Shown one piece after another: positions 9,268 through 18,254 of a stretch of DNA of 64,000 bases. The position numbers and the translations under genes are program-made. The notes beneath the pieces were generated by a model. The model was not told the DNA's origin. It ran no database searches and saw nothing but the letters and a program-made list of their open reading frames with translations. This DNA is from Bacillus zhangzhouensis (GTDB lineage: Bacteria; Bacillota; Bacilli; Bacillales; Bacillaceae): positions 62,001 to 126,000 of the forward strand of contig NZ_JOTP01000008.1 in the NCBI RefSeq assembly GCF_000715205.1. The letters run 5' to 3'. Each line of letters starts with the position of its first letter. The stretch's first letter is position 1.

Positions 9268-9371
9268 GTTTTTAATCCTCCATCGACTGAGCCATCTCAG
9301 CCGTCTCTTTCACACATTGTATGTTCATTTTATCAAAGTTTATTTTGAAAAGAAAATAGACGAGCCTGCAT

Positions 9372-9406
9372 AAAAAAAGGGACGAAAACAACAAGTGTTT
9401 TCGTCC
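9372..9406 (-). terminator. Rho-independent terminator downstream of phoPR
   Basis: Perfect 10-bp stem GGACGAAAAC/GTTTTCGTCC (9380-9389 with 9397-9406), followed on the minus strand by C and a run of Ts (9372-9378). A second, weaker hairpin GGATGAA/TTCATCC lies between it and the phoR stop (about 9424-9449). Confidence 0.88.
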
Positions 9407-9522
9407 TTCCAAAATTGGCTCCTTGGATGAAGGGGTTCCTATTCATCCTACCAATGATTGATTAACAAAACATGAATTCATTGTAAAGATCATGTAAATT
9501 TTAACGCGACTTTCCTTTTTCT

Positions 9523-11265
9523 CTATTTCGATTTCAGACTCACCGTAAAAGTCGTCCCTTTGCCTTGTTTGCTGTGGACGGAAATCGTCCCTTCATGCGC
9601 TTCGACAAGGTGTTTGACAATGGCAAGCCCAAGCCCTGTACCGCCTGAATTTCTACTCCTATCTCTATCAATTCGATAAAATCTCTCAAATATTCTTGGA
9701 ATCTCCCTTTTTTTCATGCCGATTCCTGTATCTGCTACATCAAATTCATAACTGCCTTTCCGCGGTCTTGCCGAGATTGTGACACTTCCTCCCTCCGGTG
9801 TATAGGTGAGCGCATTGTTCACGAGATTGAGAAAGATTTGCTTTAATCTCAGCGGGTCAGCCATGACATAGACCGGTTCTTTCGGGACACGCACTAGTAA
9901 TTGAATGCCTTTCTCTGCGGCCTTTTGTTTTAATAGCACTTCAATCTCCTGAATGATTTCTGTCGCATTGGCTTCTTGTATGTTCAGCTTAAACTGTTGT
10001 TGTTCAATTTTAGACAGATCAAGTAAGTCTTGAATGAGTGTTTCTAAACGGATACTTTCTTTTAAGATGATCGAAAGGAATTCCGTCAGCGCTTCTTTGT
10101 CATCAATCGCTCCATCAAGAAGGGTTTCGGAAAACCCTTTAATCGACGTAATCGGTGTCTTTAATTCATGGGAGACGTTGGCGACAAAATCTTTTCGCAT
10201 CTGTTCTAGCTGCTTTGTTTCTGTCACATCATGGAACACAAGGACAATCCCTTTCCATTCATCGTCTGTACTTAAGATTGGGACGCCATCGACTTGGAAG
10301 TAACGTCGTTCGATCTCAACGGCTAGACGTAAAAACTTCCGCACCTTGGTTTCTGTCATAAAAATTTCGTCAATTAGCTCAATAATCTCTTCATGTGTGA
10401 AGGCTTCATGGTACAGCTTGTGCATGTAAATATGTTTTTGCACCTTAAATTGCTTGCGGAAAGTTCGATTGACCAGGTTGATATAACCCATTTTATCAAT
10501 CAAAATAATGCCCGCTCCGATGTTTTCAATGACCGTTTGCAGGCGATCTCGCTGCATTTCACCAGCGCTTGTCATTTCTTGAAGGCTTTCTGCCAGGCGC
10601 TTCATCGATGTATTGAGCTCACTTGTTTCTATGATCAACTCTTCATAGTTATGGGTATCATAGTTCCCGCGTTCAAGCTGTTTGGCTACCTTTGTCGCAT
10701 AATCAATCGGCTTCACATACTTCATCGACATGCGGTAGCCAAAGAAGACGATGATAATGATAGCCGAGCCAAGACAAAAGGCTAATGCAAGCCACAGCTG
10801 GCCGTCAATTTCATTTAAAGGCTGGTATGAAGCATGGAGAAATAAATATCCCGCTGGTTCGTTTTGTTTCATGATAGGGACTGCATAATGAAATAGCGCA
10901 TCCTTCTCATCATCAATGACCGCTCCTTTTGTTTGGAGGCGTTCATTTTTCAGCGTGTTTTGGATGATGGCTCTTTGTTCTGCTTGACCCGTTGTATGTA
11001 TGATATTCCCCTTCAGGTCCACAATCGACGCATTCATATCAAGATGCTGCTTTGCCTGTTTGAGAATCTCCTTGTTTTGCTTCGCCTTCAGATCCTCACC
11101 ATTCATTGAAGAAAGGAGAAAGCTTGATTCCTTTTCCATTCGTTCCGTTAATTTTGTTTCATAGAAAACATGAAACATGTGATCCAGGAAAAGGCCAAGT
11201 GCAACAAACACAATAAAAAGGAGAAAGATGAGCCCCGAAAACAGGCGGGTCCTAATTTTACTCAT
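9523..11265 (-). CDS. phoR: Phosphate-responsive sensor histidine kinase PhoR
   Basis: A 580-residue membrane kinase: helix 1 at about residues 8-27, an extracytoplasmic region of about 125 residues, helix 2 at about 157-178, a HAMP linker to about 230, a PAS domain (about 240-350), then HisKA with phosphorylated His366 in VANVSHELKTPITSIKGF, and a HATPase domain with NLVNNALTYTP, DVADTGIGMKK and GGTGLGLAIVKH. In B. subtilis PhoR responds to phosphate limitation, reading wall teichoic acid intermediates, and phosphorylates PhoP. It overlaps phoP by 8 bases, ensuring coupled translation. Confidence 0.96.
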   Translation of the reverse strand: MSKIRTRLFSGLIFLLFIVFVALGLFLDHMFHVFYETKLTERMEKESSFLLSSMNGEDLKAKQNKEILKQAKQHLDMNASIVDLKGNIIHTTGQAEQRAIIQNTLKNERLQTKGAVIDDEKDALFHYAVPIMKQNEPAGYLFLHASYQPLNEIDGQLWLALAFCLGSAIIIIVFFGYRMSMKYVKPIDYATKVAKQLERGNYDTHNYEELIIETSELNTSMKRLAESLQEMTSAGEMQRDRLQTVIENIGAGIILIDKMGYINLVNRTFRKQFKVQKHIYMHKLYHEAFTHEEIIELIDEIFMTETKVRKFLRLAVEIERRYFQVDGVPILSTDDEWKGIVLVFHDVTETKQLEQMRKDFVANVSHELKTPITSIKGFSETLLDGAIDDKEALTEFLSIILKESIRLETLIQDLLDLSKIEQQQFKLNIQEANATEIIQEIEVLLKQKAAEKGIQLLVRVPKEPVYVMADPLRLKQIFLNLVNNALTYTPEGGSVTISARPRKGSYEFDVADTGIGMKKREIPRIFERFYRIDRDRSRNSGGTGLGLAIVKHLVEAHEGTISVHSKQGKGTTFTVSLKSK

Positions 11266-11986
11266 TTGGCTTTGGCTCCTCCAATTTGTAGCCTAAGCCG
11301 CGAATGGTTTTAATATATGTTGGTTTTTTCGTATTTTTTTCAATTTTGTCTCGCAAGTGGCTGATATGAACATCCACAATACGTGTATCTCCTGCAAAGT
11401 CATAATTCCAAACGGCACTTAACAATAGATCACGCGTGAGAACACGGCCTTTATGCTTGGCCAAATAAAGCAGCAGTTCAAATTCCTTTGGCGTGAGCTC
11501 TAGACGTTCTTCTTGGAAATAGACTTCGTAATGTTCAGGTAAAATGCGGAGTTCACCAATTTTGATTTGGTCCGCAATGATCTCTTCCTTCTCCTCTTGT
11601 GAAGGGACAGGCTGAGATTGCTGCGCTCGTCTTAAAATGGCTTTTACTCGAGCACCAACTTCTCTAGGACTAAATGGCTTTGTCATGTAATCATCGGCTC
11701 CAAGTTCAAGGCCGAGCACCTTATCAAATTCATCGTCCTTTGCTGTCAGCATTAAAATAGGGAACATCATTTTTTGAATTCTCAGTTGTTTGCACACTTC
11801 AATGCCGTCCATCTTCGGAAGCATTAAATCTAATACAATGAGATCAGGCTGTTCACTTGCTGCTTTCTCAAGCGCTTCTTCCCCATCTCTTGCTGTGACG
11901 ACATCATAGCCCGCCCTTTCAAGGTTATAGCTTAGAAGTGTTACAATCGATTCTTCATCATCCACAACTAATATTTTTTTATTCAT
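11258..11986 (-). CDS. phoP: Phosphate regulon response regulator PhoP
   Basis: A 242-residue OmpR-family regulator. The receiver has acidic residues at 10-11, phosphorylated Asp53 in IVLDLMLPKMDG and Lys in MTKPFSPREV; the C-terminal winged helix (about 135-237) includes LTPKEFELLLYLAKHKGRVLTRDLLL and RGLGYKLEEP. Phosphorylated PhoP binds TTWACA-like direct repeats to induce alkaline phosphatases, teichuronic acid genes and phosphate uptake, and represses teichoic acid genes. GTTAA repeats at 11-base spacing lie upstream (12072-12087), fitting autoregulation. Ribosome site GGAGG precedes the ATG. Confidence 0.97.
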   Translation of the reverse strand: MNKKILVVDDEESIVTLLSYNLERAGYDVVTARDGEEALEKAASEQPDLIVLDLMLPKMDGIEVCKQLRIQKMMFPILMLTAKDDEFDKVLGLELGADDYMTKPFSPREVGARVKAILRRAQQSQPVPSQEEKEEIIADQIKIGELRILPEHYEVYFQEERLELTPKEFELLLYLAKHKGRVLTRDLLLSAVWNYDFAGDTRIVDVHISHLRDKIEKNTKKPTYIKTIRGLGYKLEEPKPNE

Positions 11987-12071
11987 GTTGTGCCTCCAAT
12001 TAGTGATTTCCCCAGCATCCGGTTTTTTGTATCTTATGTGAAAAGCGAGAAGTCATGCTTTCTCTTTCATT

Positions 12072-12087
12072 TTAACGAAAGCTTAAC
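12072..12087 (-). promoter_or_regulatory. Putative PhoP box upstream of phoP
   Basis: On the minus strand two GTTAA elements (12087-12083 and 12076-12072) are spaced exactly 11 bases apart, the helical repeat expected for PhoP binding. It lies about 86 bases upstream of the phoP start. Only two clear repeats were seen; full PhoP sites usually have four. Confidence 0.45.
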
Positions 12088-12128
12088 AAGAGGACAATTT
12101 AAAATTTCGACAAGTTTTGTTTTGTAAA

Positions 12129-12167
12129 CAAAAAGAAGCCCCCCTATTAAGAGAAGCCTTCTTTTTG
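12129..12167 (-). terminator. Terminator of the citZ-icd-mdh operon
   Basis: Stem CAAAAAGAAG (12129-12138) pairs with CTTCTTTTTG (12158-12167), downstream of the mdh stop. The T-rich arm serves as the terminator tail on the minus strand. Confidence 0.75.
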
Positions 12168-12174
12168 ATTCATA

Positions 12175-13113
12175 TTAAGACAATACTTTCATGACGTTCT
12201 TAACAGATTCAACAGAACGGTCAAGCTGACTTCTTTCTTCTTCTGTCAGCTCAAGCTCAATGATCTGCTCAAGGCCGTTTCCACCTACGATTGTTGGAAC
12301 ACCAAGGTAAATGCCTTCGTAGCCATATTCACCTTCAAGGTATGCAATCGTTGGCATGACGCGGCGCTGATCTTTTAAGATCGCCTCAACCATTTCAACT
12401 AGTGAAGCAGCAGGAGCATAATACGCACTACCGTTACCTAATAGGTTGACGATTTCGCCGCCGCCTTTTCTTGTTCTTTCAACAATCGCATCAATTCGAT
12501 CTTTTGGAATCAATGTTTCAAGCGGAATACCACCTGCATAAGAGTAGCGAACAAGCGGAACCATGTCATCGCCATGTCCACCAAGTACAAAGCCCGTCAC
12601 ATCTTTGACAGATAGATTTAATTCTTGAGCAACGAACGTACGGAAACGTGCTGTATCAAGAATGCCCGATTGTCCAATGACTTTTTCTTTTGGTAATCCT
12701 GATTCTTTATAAACTGCATATGTCATTGCATCAACAGGGTTTGTTAAGACAACAATGATCGCTTCTGGAGAATATTTAACAATTTCGCGTGTCACACTGC
12801 GCATGATTTTTTCATTTGTTGACACGAGGTCGTCACGGCTCATTCCCGGCTTTCTTGCAATTCCTGCCGTAATGACCACGACATCTGAACCGGCTGTATC
12901 TTCGTAGTTAGAAGTTCCTGTAATGTTCGCATCGAAGCCTTGAACAGGGCTAGCTTCCAGCATATCAAGTGCTTTCCCTTTTGTTGGGTTCTCAAGCTGA
13001 GGAATATCGACTAATACGACATCCGCTAATTCTTTTTGAGCCGTTAGAAATGCTGTAGTTGCTCCAGTAAAGCCTGCACCGATGACAGATACTTTTTTAC
13101 GCTTGTTTGCCAT
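12175..13113 (-). CDS. mdh: Malate dehydrogenase (LDH-like, NAD-dependent)
   Basis: A 312-residue TCA cycle enzyme oxidising malate to oxaloacetate. It shows the Rossmann start [15 protein letters not shown], the substrate-binding Arg loop [32 protein letters not shown], and the catalytic His in [18 protein letters not shown]. It belongs to the LDH-like MDH class typical of Bacillus. It is last in the citZ-icd-mdh block, 34 bases after icd, so it is expressed with those genes; in B. subtilis mdh also has its own promoter inside icd's end. Ribosome site AAAGGGG lies upstream. Confidence 0.97.
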   Translation of the reverse strand: MANKRKKVSVIGAGFTGATTAFLTAQKELADVVLVDIPQLENPTKGKALDMLEASPVQGFDANITGTSNYEDTAGSDVVVITAGIARKPGMSRDDLVSTNEKIMRSVTREIVKYSPEAIIVVLTNPVDAMTYAVYKESGLPKEKVIGQSGILDTARFRTFVAQELNLSVKDVTGFVLGGHGDDMVPLVRYSYAGGIPLETLIPKDRIDAIVERTRKGGGEIVNLLGNGSAYYAPAASLVEMVEAILKDQRRVMPTIAYLEGEYGYEGIYLGVPTIVGGNGLEQIIELELTEEERSQLDRSVESVKNVMKVLS

Positions 13114-13147
13114 TTCCTTTTTCCCCTTTAACTTTAAAGTTTAAGAA

Positions 13148-14419
13148 TCAAGACAAGTTTTTGATGAGCTCGTCAGCAAACTCAGAACATTTCACTTCTG
13201 TTGCGCCATCCATTAATCTAGCAAAATCGTATGTGACGACTTTTGATTCGATTGTTTTTTCAACAGATTGAATCACTAGATCCGCTGCTTCCTGCCAGCC
13301 AAGGTGCTCAAGTAAAAGCACGCCTGATAGTAGAACAGAAGATGGGTTCACTTTATCAAGACCAGCATATTTCGGAGCTGTTCCGTGAGTCGCTTCAAAA
13401 ATAGCGTGTCCTGTTTCGTAGTTGATGTTCGCACCTGGTGCGATACCAATTCCACCAACTTGTGCTGCAAGTGCATCAGAGATGTAGTCTCCATTCAAGT
13501 TCATTGTTGCAACAACATCAAACTCAGCTGGACGAGTTAGGATTTGTTGAAGGAAAATATCTGCAATGCTGTCTTTGACAATGATTTTGCCAGCAGCTTC
13601 TGCTTCACTTTGCGCTTTGTTTGCCGCATCTTTTCCATCTTTTTCTACAATACGATCATATTGTGCCCATGTAAAGACTTTGTCACCAAACTCTTTTTCA
13701 GCCACTTCGTAGCCCCAGTTTTTGAAGGCACCTTCTGTAAATTTCATGATGTTTCCTTTGTGAACAAGCGTCACAGATTTACGGCCTTGGTCAATTGCAT
13801 ATTGGATGGCTGCTCTGACAAGACGAGATGTTCCTTCTTCAGAAACTGGCTTGATCCCGATACCTGAAGTTTCTGGGAAACGGATTTTGTTCACACCTAA
13901 TTCGTTTTTCAAGAAGTCGATTAACTTCTTCACTTCGTCTGATCCTTTTGCATACTCGATTCCTGCATAGATATCTTCAGTGTTCTCACGGAAGATGACC
14001 ATGTCTGTGTCTTCTGGACGTTTCACAGGAGATGGTACGCCTTGGAACCAGCGAACTGGACGTAAGCATGTGAATAAATCAAGCTCTTGTCTAAGTGCCA
14101 CGTTTAATGAACGGATTCCTCCACCAATTGGTGTTGTAAGTGGTCCTTTAATGGCAATTAAGTATTCACGAATGTCTTCAAGCGTTTGCTCAGGAAGCCA
14201 CTCTCCAGTTTTATTGTAAGCTTTTTCACCTGCATATACTTCTTTCCAAGTGATTTGCTTTTCACCTTTATATGCTTTTTCTACAGCTGCTTCAAGAACT
14301 CTTGATGCTGCTTTCCAAATGTCAGGACCGATTCCGTCCCCTTCAATAAACGGGATAATTGGATTATTTGGTACATTCAATACGCCGCCAGTAACTGTAA
14401 TTTTTTCGCCTTGTGACAA
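13148..14419 (-). CDS. icd: Isocitrate dehydrogenase (NADP)
   Basis: A 423-residue enzyme converting isocitrate to 2-oxoglutarate with NADPH formation. Substrate-binding residues lie in [17 protein letters not shown] and the phosphorylatable-type serine loop; metal-binding Asp residues are in [17 protein letters not shown]. The start is a TTG at 14419 preceded by GGGAGGT; this gives LSQGEKITV, aligning with MAQGEKITV of B. subtilis and giving exactly 423 residues, while the upstream ATG in frame would add 20 residues. Second gene of the citZ-icd-mdh operon, with a strong hairpin in the 147-base gap after citZ. Confidence 0.96.
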   Translation of the reverse strand: MSQGEKITVTGGVLNVPNNPIIPFIEGDGIGPDIWKAASRVLEAAVEKAYKGEKQITWKEVYAGEKAYNKTGEWLPEQTLEDIREYLIAIKGPLTTPIGGGIRSLNVALRQELDLFTCLRPVRWFQGVPSPVKRPEDTDMVIFRENTEDIYAGIEYAKGSDEVKKLIDFLKNELGVNKIRFPETSGIGIKPVSEEGTSRLVRAAIQYAIDQGRKSVTLVHKGNIMKFTEGAFKNWGYEVAEKEFGDKVFTWAQYDRIVEKDGKDAANKAQSEAEAAGKIIVKDSIADIFLQQILTRPAEFDVVATMNLNGDYISDALAAQVGGIGIAPGANINYETGHAIFEATHGTAPKYAGLDKVNPSSVLLSGVLLLEHLGWQEAADLVIQSVEKTIESKVVTYDFARLMDGATEVKCSEFADELIKNLS

Positions 14420-14518
14420 TGATATTACCTCCCAGGTTATGTAGTGAATATTTGAAACTTCTTGGCTTGATGTCTGCAAGCGAAGAAGTTTTTCACATGA
14501 TTCGTTTTTTGTTGATGT

Positions 14519-14550
14519 GGAGGCTGATTGGTTTATTTGGATCAGCCTCC
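14519..14550 (-). promoter_or_regulatory. Perfect intercistronic hairpin between citZ and icd
   Basis: GGAGGCTGAT (14519-14528) and ATCAGCCTCC (14541-14550) form a perfect 10-bp stem with a 12-base loop 17 bases after the citZ stop. No T run follows on the minus strand, so it is more likely an mRNA 3'-end stabiliser or processing element setting citZ:icd ratio than a full terminator. Confidence 0.6.
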
Positions 14551-14566
14551 GCTTATTCTATAAACA

Positions 14567-15685
14567 TTAGTCTCTTTCACTGATCGGAACAAACGTTTGA
14601 AGATCAGGTCCAATGTAGTCAGCTCTTGGACGGATAAGACGGTTGTTGTCATATTGCTCTAAAATGTGAGCAATCCATCCAGAGAATCGGCTGATCACGA
14701 AAATTGGTGTAAACAAGTCATGATCAATACCAAGACTGTGATATACAGATGCAGAATAAAAATCAACATTCGGTGGAAGATTTTTCTCTGATGTCACGAT
14801 TTCCTCTGCGCGAACAGACATTTCATACCATTTCGGCTCGCCAGTGAGGTTTGTTAAACGCTGGCTCATTTCTTTTAGATGCTTTGCACGCGGGTCACCT
14901 TGGCGGTATACACGGTGGCCAAAGCCCATAATTTTTTCTTTCTTCTCTAGCTTACCATGAATATAGGAATCTACGTTTTCGACCTCGCCAATTTCTGAAA
15001 GCATCTTCATAACACCTTCATTGGCGCCTCCATGAAGCGGCCCTTTAAGCGCGCCGATGGCTGCTGTTACACCAGAGTAGATATCTGATAGTGTAGCAAC
15101 ACATACACGTGCTGTAAATGTCGACGCATTTAATTCATGATCTGCATGTAGAATGAGTGCCTTATCAATTGCCTCAATTTCTACTGGAGATGGTTCTTCG
15201 CCGTTTAGCATATACAAGAAGTTCGCAGCATAGCTGTATTCTTCTTTTGGCTGTACAGGCTCAAGCCCCTTTCGAATGCGTGAGAACGCAGCGACAAGAC
15301 CAGAAATTTTCGCCTGTAATCGAATGGCTTTTCTGTAATTCGCTTCTTTGTCCATAATCTCTGATTCGTCATCGAGTAAACCTAGCAAGGATACCGCTGT
15401 ACGAATCGCAGACATTGGATGAACCCCATCCAGCGAATAAGATTTAAAGTGCTCAATGATTTCTTGCGGAATGTGAGCATTTTCATTGAGCTGCTGTTTT
15501 AATTCACTCAACTCCTGCTCATTCGGCAGCTTTAAGTGCCATAACAGGTAGACAATTTCTTCGAATGTAGCTTTTTCAGTTAAATCATCGATATTGTACC
15601 CTACGTAAGTAAGAGTATCATCAATAATTGAGCTTACGGATGAAGTTGTTGCCACAATACCTTCTAGACCTCTTGTTGCTGTCAT
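14567..15685 (-). CDS. citZ: Citrate synthase II
   Basis: A 372-residue type II-like (short) citrate synthase condensing acetyl-CoA and oxaloacetate. Catalytic residues are visible: His in LILHADHELNASTFTAR, His in GPLHGGANEGVMKML and MGFGHRVYRQGDPRAKHL, and Asp in PPNVDFYSASVYHSLGI. The ATG at 15685 (MTATRGLEG) sits 7 bases after GGGGAG and matches the B. subtilis start; the in-frame TTG two codons upstream is too close. It heads the citZ-icd-mdh operon. B. subtilis citZ is repressed by CcpC and CcpA, and cre-like sequences are visible upstream. Confidence 0.97.
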   Translation of the reverse strand: MTATRGLEGIVATTSSVSSIIDDTLTYVGYNIDDLTEKATFEEIVYLLWHLKLPNEQELSELKQQLNENAHIPQEIIEHFKSYSLDGVHPMSAIRTAVSLLGLLDDESEIMDKEANYRKAIRLQAKISGLVAAFSRIRKGLEPVQPKEEYSYAANFLYMLNGEEPSPVEIEAIDKALILHADHELNASTFTARVCVATLSDIYSGVTAAIGALKGPLHGGANEGVMKMLSEIGEVENVDSYIHGKLEKKEKIMGFGHRVYRQGDPRAKHLKEMSQRLTNLTGEPKWYEMSVRAEEIVTSEKNLPPNVDFYSASVYHSLGIDHDLFTPIFVISRFSGWIAHILEQYDNNRLIRPRADYIGPDLQTFVPISERD

Positions 15686-16021
15686 GTTCAATCTCCCCTT
15701 TTTAAAAAGATTCCCCTTCGTTGCAGAATTCTCGCTTTTTGAAAGCGCTATCCAATCCGAATATGGTGGCAGGTTCAGAAAAGAAAATGCTTACATTTAC
15801 CTATACGGTTAGAGCGCTTTTAGCCTCATATCTCTTGTGTGATCAATGAGTTCAAAATTAAGCCTATTCCCATTATAAACAATAATCAGACATTTGTTAA
15901 ATGTTTAACTATAATTTTTTTTGATAAATTTTTTTCCAGCCTTCCGTGTAGGGCATGGAATAAAGGGATTTTGCTTCTTTTAATATATTTAATTATGTTT
16001 TATTGCAAAAGCTCACGCAAG
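15686..16021. other. Intergenic region upstream of citZ (cre-like sites)
   Basis: No credible gene. Two cre-like sequences are visible: TGAAAGCGCTATCC (15740-15753, 13 of 14 to TGWNANCGNTNWCA) and, on the minus strand, TAAAAGCGCTCTAA (15822-15809, 12 of 14). They fit CcpA control of citZ. The AT-rich remainder (15850-16021) has a short spurious frame only. A CcpC dyad could not be placed with confidence. Confidence 0.5.
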
Positions 16022-16057
16022 AAAAAAATAAAAAAGAAAGTGGCATGAGCCACTCTC
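16022..16057 (-). terminator. Terminator of ytwI
   Basis: Stem AGTGGC/GCCACT with loop TCAT (about 16040-16055) followed on the minus strand by a T-rich tail (16022-16035), just past the ytwI stop. Confidence 0.8.
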
Positions 16058-16060
16058 TTT

Positions 16061-16525
16061 TCATCCGCTGAAAAATTTCACAGCTTGCATCGCCAAATAG
16101 GCAATTCCTGCACCGATCAGCGGGCCAACAGCCACACCTTTAAATAAACTGACGGCCAAAATCGTGCCGAACACAAGCGCTGCCGTAATATGCGGATCAT
16201 TTTCGAGTAGTACAATGCCGTTTTTTGCAATAAGTGCTACTAATATACCCGCTCCAAGTGCAATCCAAGCATAGGAAGATTTCACCGCTTCTCCAAGCTG
16301 CTTAAATCCAATGTCACCTGTTGCGATCGGCACAAGCACAGCAATTGTAATGACGGTAACCCCCCAATTGATGCCTTTAGATTGCAGAACCGGGAAAATT
16401 TTTTGATCCAGGCCAATGAGCTTAATCCCAATCAGCACAGAAACCGCTAAAATTAACGAATTGTTCTTCGCAATAAGTGCAATAACGAGTAAAAGAACCA
16501 AAAATAAATTTGCTTGAGTAAACAT
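16061..16525 (-). CDS. ytwI: DUF441 family membrane protein YtwI
   Basis: A 154-residue, very hydrophobic protein with about four to five membrane helices (residues 5-30, 50-70, 80-103, 110-150) and almost no soluble part. It matches the uncharacterised DUF441/UPF0756 family by length and by conserved stretches such as IAKNNSLILAV and GVAVGPLIGAGIAYL. It is transcribed alone in the opposite direction from ytvI. Function is unknown. Ribosome site GGAAGGGG lies 7 bases before the ATG. Confidence 0.85.
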   Translation of the reverse strand: MFTQANLFLVLLLVIALIAKNNSLILAVSVLIGIKLIGLDQKIFPVLQSKGINWGVTVITIAVLVPIATGDIGFKQLGEAVKSSYAWIALGAGILVALIAKNGIVLLENDPHITAALVFGTILAVSLFKGVAVGPLIGAGIAYLAMQAVKFFSG

Positions 16526-16625
16526 ACGCCGCCCCTTCCTTTCTTTTTATTGCGACCTTTTCATATTACTAATCTTTTTGAATAAAATGAAGTATCGGAC
16601 ATGCTTGTTTTTTGGAGGGGATTTT

Positions 16626-17744
16626 GTGAATCACACCTATGTGGCTATTTTTCTGCGAAGTTTGATGATGATCAGCATTGCCGTGTTTGCGGTTGTCTTT
16701 TTATATCAGTCTTTTCCGTTTTTATATCCTTTTTGGATCGCACTTGTTGTGTCCTGTTTGATTCATCCTGCCGTCTGCAAAATAGAAGGGATCACCGGGA
16801 TGCCAAGAGGGTTTGTCGTAGTTATTGTTCTATTGCTCTTTTTAGTGGCTGCTGCCGGCTTAATGACGCTTTTAGTAGCGGAAATCATTTCAGGAAGTGC
16901 TTATTTAGCAAAGGTATTGCCTGGTCACCTTGATCAAATGATCAGTATTGTGGAACAGTTTTTCACAAATAAAATTTTGCCTTTATATCATGATTTGACT
17001 GCCCAATTTAATACGCTTCAAGCAGGACAAAAGGAATCGATTTTGGGACAAATTCAAGCACTTGGCGACGAAGCAGCCGCGAAAATCGGGACTTTTCTTT
17101 CAAAAACACTCGAACTCATTCCAGCTTTTTTGGGTCTTTTGCCTGATGTAGCAGCAACGCTTTTATTTTCCGCACTCGCGACTTTTTTTATCACAAAAGA
17201 TTGGTTTACTTTAAAAAAATATGGTTCACGTATCTTTCCCGCAAAGTGGATGCAGCATACACGCGCCATTTTATCTGAAATCAAAAAAGCGATTACTGGC
17301 TTTATGAAAGCTCAGCTTCTGCTTGTTGCCATGACCATCGGCATCGTGCTCATTGGGCTGATCATCTTAAAGGTCGATCATGCCCTTGTCATCGCATTAT
17401 GTATTGGGCTTGTTGATTTACTTCCTTACATCGGTAGCGGAACTGTTTTTCTCCCTTGGATTATTTACTCCGCCATGACAGGCAATCTTTCACTTGCCAT
17501 CGGACTGGGCATTTTGTATATTGTCGTGTTAATTCAAAGACAAGTATCAGAGCCGAAAGTCTTAAGTAAATCCATTGGGCTTAATCCTTTAGCAACCCTT
17601 GTGGCGCTATTTGTCGGTTTAAAATGGTTTGGTTTTCTCGGACTTGCCCTTGGTCCTGCTTCTCTTGTCGTATGGCAGGCATTTCGTAATGCAGGTGTTT
17701 TTAGGGAAATCTATCAGTACATTAGGTATGGCATGCAAAAGTAA
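16626..17744 (+). CDS. ytvI: AI-2E transporter family protein YtvI (sporulation-associated permease)
   Basis: A 372-residue protein of the AI-2E/PerM transporter superfamily: paired N-terminal helices (about 8-60), a periplasmic-side amphipathic region (about 75-150), then clustered helices from residue 160 to 350 with the family signature DLLPYIGSGTVFLPWIIYS and SKSIGLNPLATLVALFVGLKWFGFLGLALGP. The start is the GTG at 16626, 6 bases after GGAGGGG; the ATG 48 bases upstream lacks a ribosome site and makes the protein longer than its 371-residue homologue. B. subtilis YtvI is annotated as a sporulation integral membrane protein; its substrate is unknown. Confidence 0.87.
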   Translation: MNHTYVAIFLRSLMMISIAVFAVVFLYQSFPFLYPFWIALVVSCLIHPAVCKIEGITGMPRGFVVVIVLLLFLVAAAGLMTLLVAEIISGSAYLAKVLPGHLDQMISIVEQFFTNKILPLYHDLTAQFNTLQAGQKESILGQIQALGDEAAAKIGTFLSKTLELIPAFLGLLPDVAATLLFSALATFFITKDWFTLKKYGSRIFPAKWMQHTRAILSEIKKAITGFMKAQLLLVAMTIGIVLIGLIILKVDHALVIALCIGLVDLLPYIGSGTVFLPWIIYSAMTGNLSLAIGLGILYIVVLIQRQVSEPKVLSKSIGLNPLATLVALFVGLKWFGFLGLALGPASLVVWQAFRNAGVFREIYQYIRYGMQK

Positions 17745-17770
17745 AAGAGACCTCATCTGAAGGTCTCTTT
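17744..17770. terminator. Bidirectional terminator between ytvI and fxsA
   Basis: Perfect 10-bp stem AAAGAGACCT/AGGTCTCTTT (17744-17753 with 17761-17770) located between two convergent genes and reaching both stop codons; A and T tracts at either end let it serve both strands. Confidence 0.8.
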
Positions 17771-18155
17771 AGCGAATAATGGTATAGCGTTTCCGGTTTG
17801 ACAAGTTTCTAAGCCAGCGTTCAAAGAGCGGCTTGATTCGTTTTCTCGTCATCGGAATGAGCAGCAAGGCTCCAATGAGATCCGATAAAAAGCCTGGAAT
17901 GAGCAGCAGCAAACCGCCAATGAGAATGCAAAAGCCATCTACAATGGTTGACCCTGGCATCTTGCCATATTGTAAATCTCGCTGCACTTTTTGAAATGCT
18001 TCAATTCCTTGCTTTCTCGCAAAATAAGCACCTAGTGCACTCGTGAGCACGATGATGAGCATCGTTGGTAAAATGCCAATAATTTTACTTGAGATTAAAA
18101 ACAAACTAATTTCCACTGCAGGGAACAGAATCAATAATAGTAGAAAATATTTCAA
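17769..18155 (-). CDS. fxsA: FxsA family membrane protein
   Basis: A protein of 128 residues with three to four helices: residues 1-20, 22-42 and 65-97. It shows the FxsA signature EISLFLISSKIIGILPTMLIIVLTSALGAYFARKQG and GFCILIGGLLLLIPGFLSDLIGALLLIP. The E. coli namesake suppresses F exclusion of phage T7 when overexpressed; the cellular role is unknown. The start is taken as TTG at 18155, 6 bases after AGGTG; an upstream GTG (18164) adds three residues but overlaps the ribosome site. It lies downstream of pyk on the same strand, separated by a terminator. Confidence 0.85.
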   Translation of the reverse strand: MKYFLLLLILFPAVEISLFLISSKIIGILPTMLIIVLTSALGAYFARKQGIEAFQKVQRDLQYGKMPGSTIVDGFCILIGGLLLLIPGFLSDLIGALLLIPMTRKRIKPLFERWLRNLSNRKRYTIIR

Positions 18156-18214
18156 CCATATCACCTCATGGGGTATCTTTCATCGAAAGCTGTTTACTTT
18201 TTTTAGTGTAACAT

Positions 18215-18245
18215 AAAAAAAGAGAGGAGTCAGACAACTCCCCTC
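18215..18245 (-). terminator. Terminator of pfkA-pyk
   Basis: Stem GAGAGGAGT (18222-18230) pairs with ACTCCCCTC (18237-18245) with one wobble, followed on the minus strand by seven Ts (18215-18221). Confidence 0.85.
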
Positions 18246-18254
18246 GTGTGTGAT

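Noticed and set aside
10393-10785. 130-codon plus-strand frame opposite phoR
   Set aside because: Antisense shadow of the PAS/HAMP part of phoR; no initiation signal.
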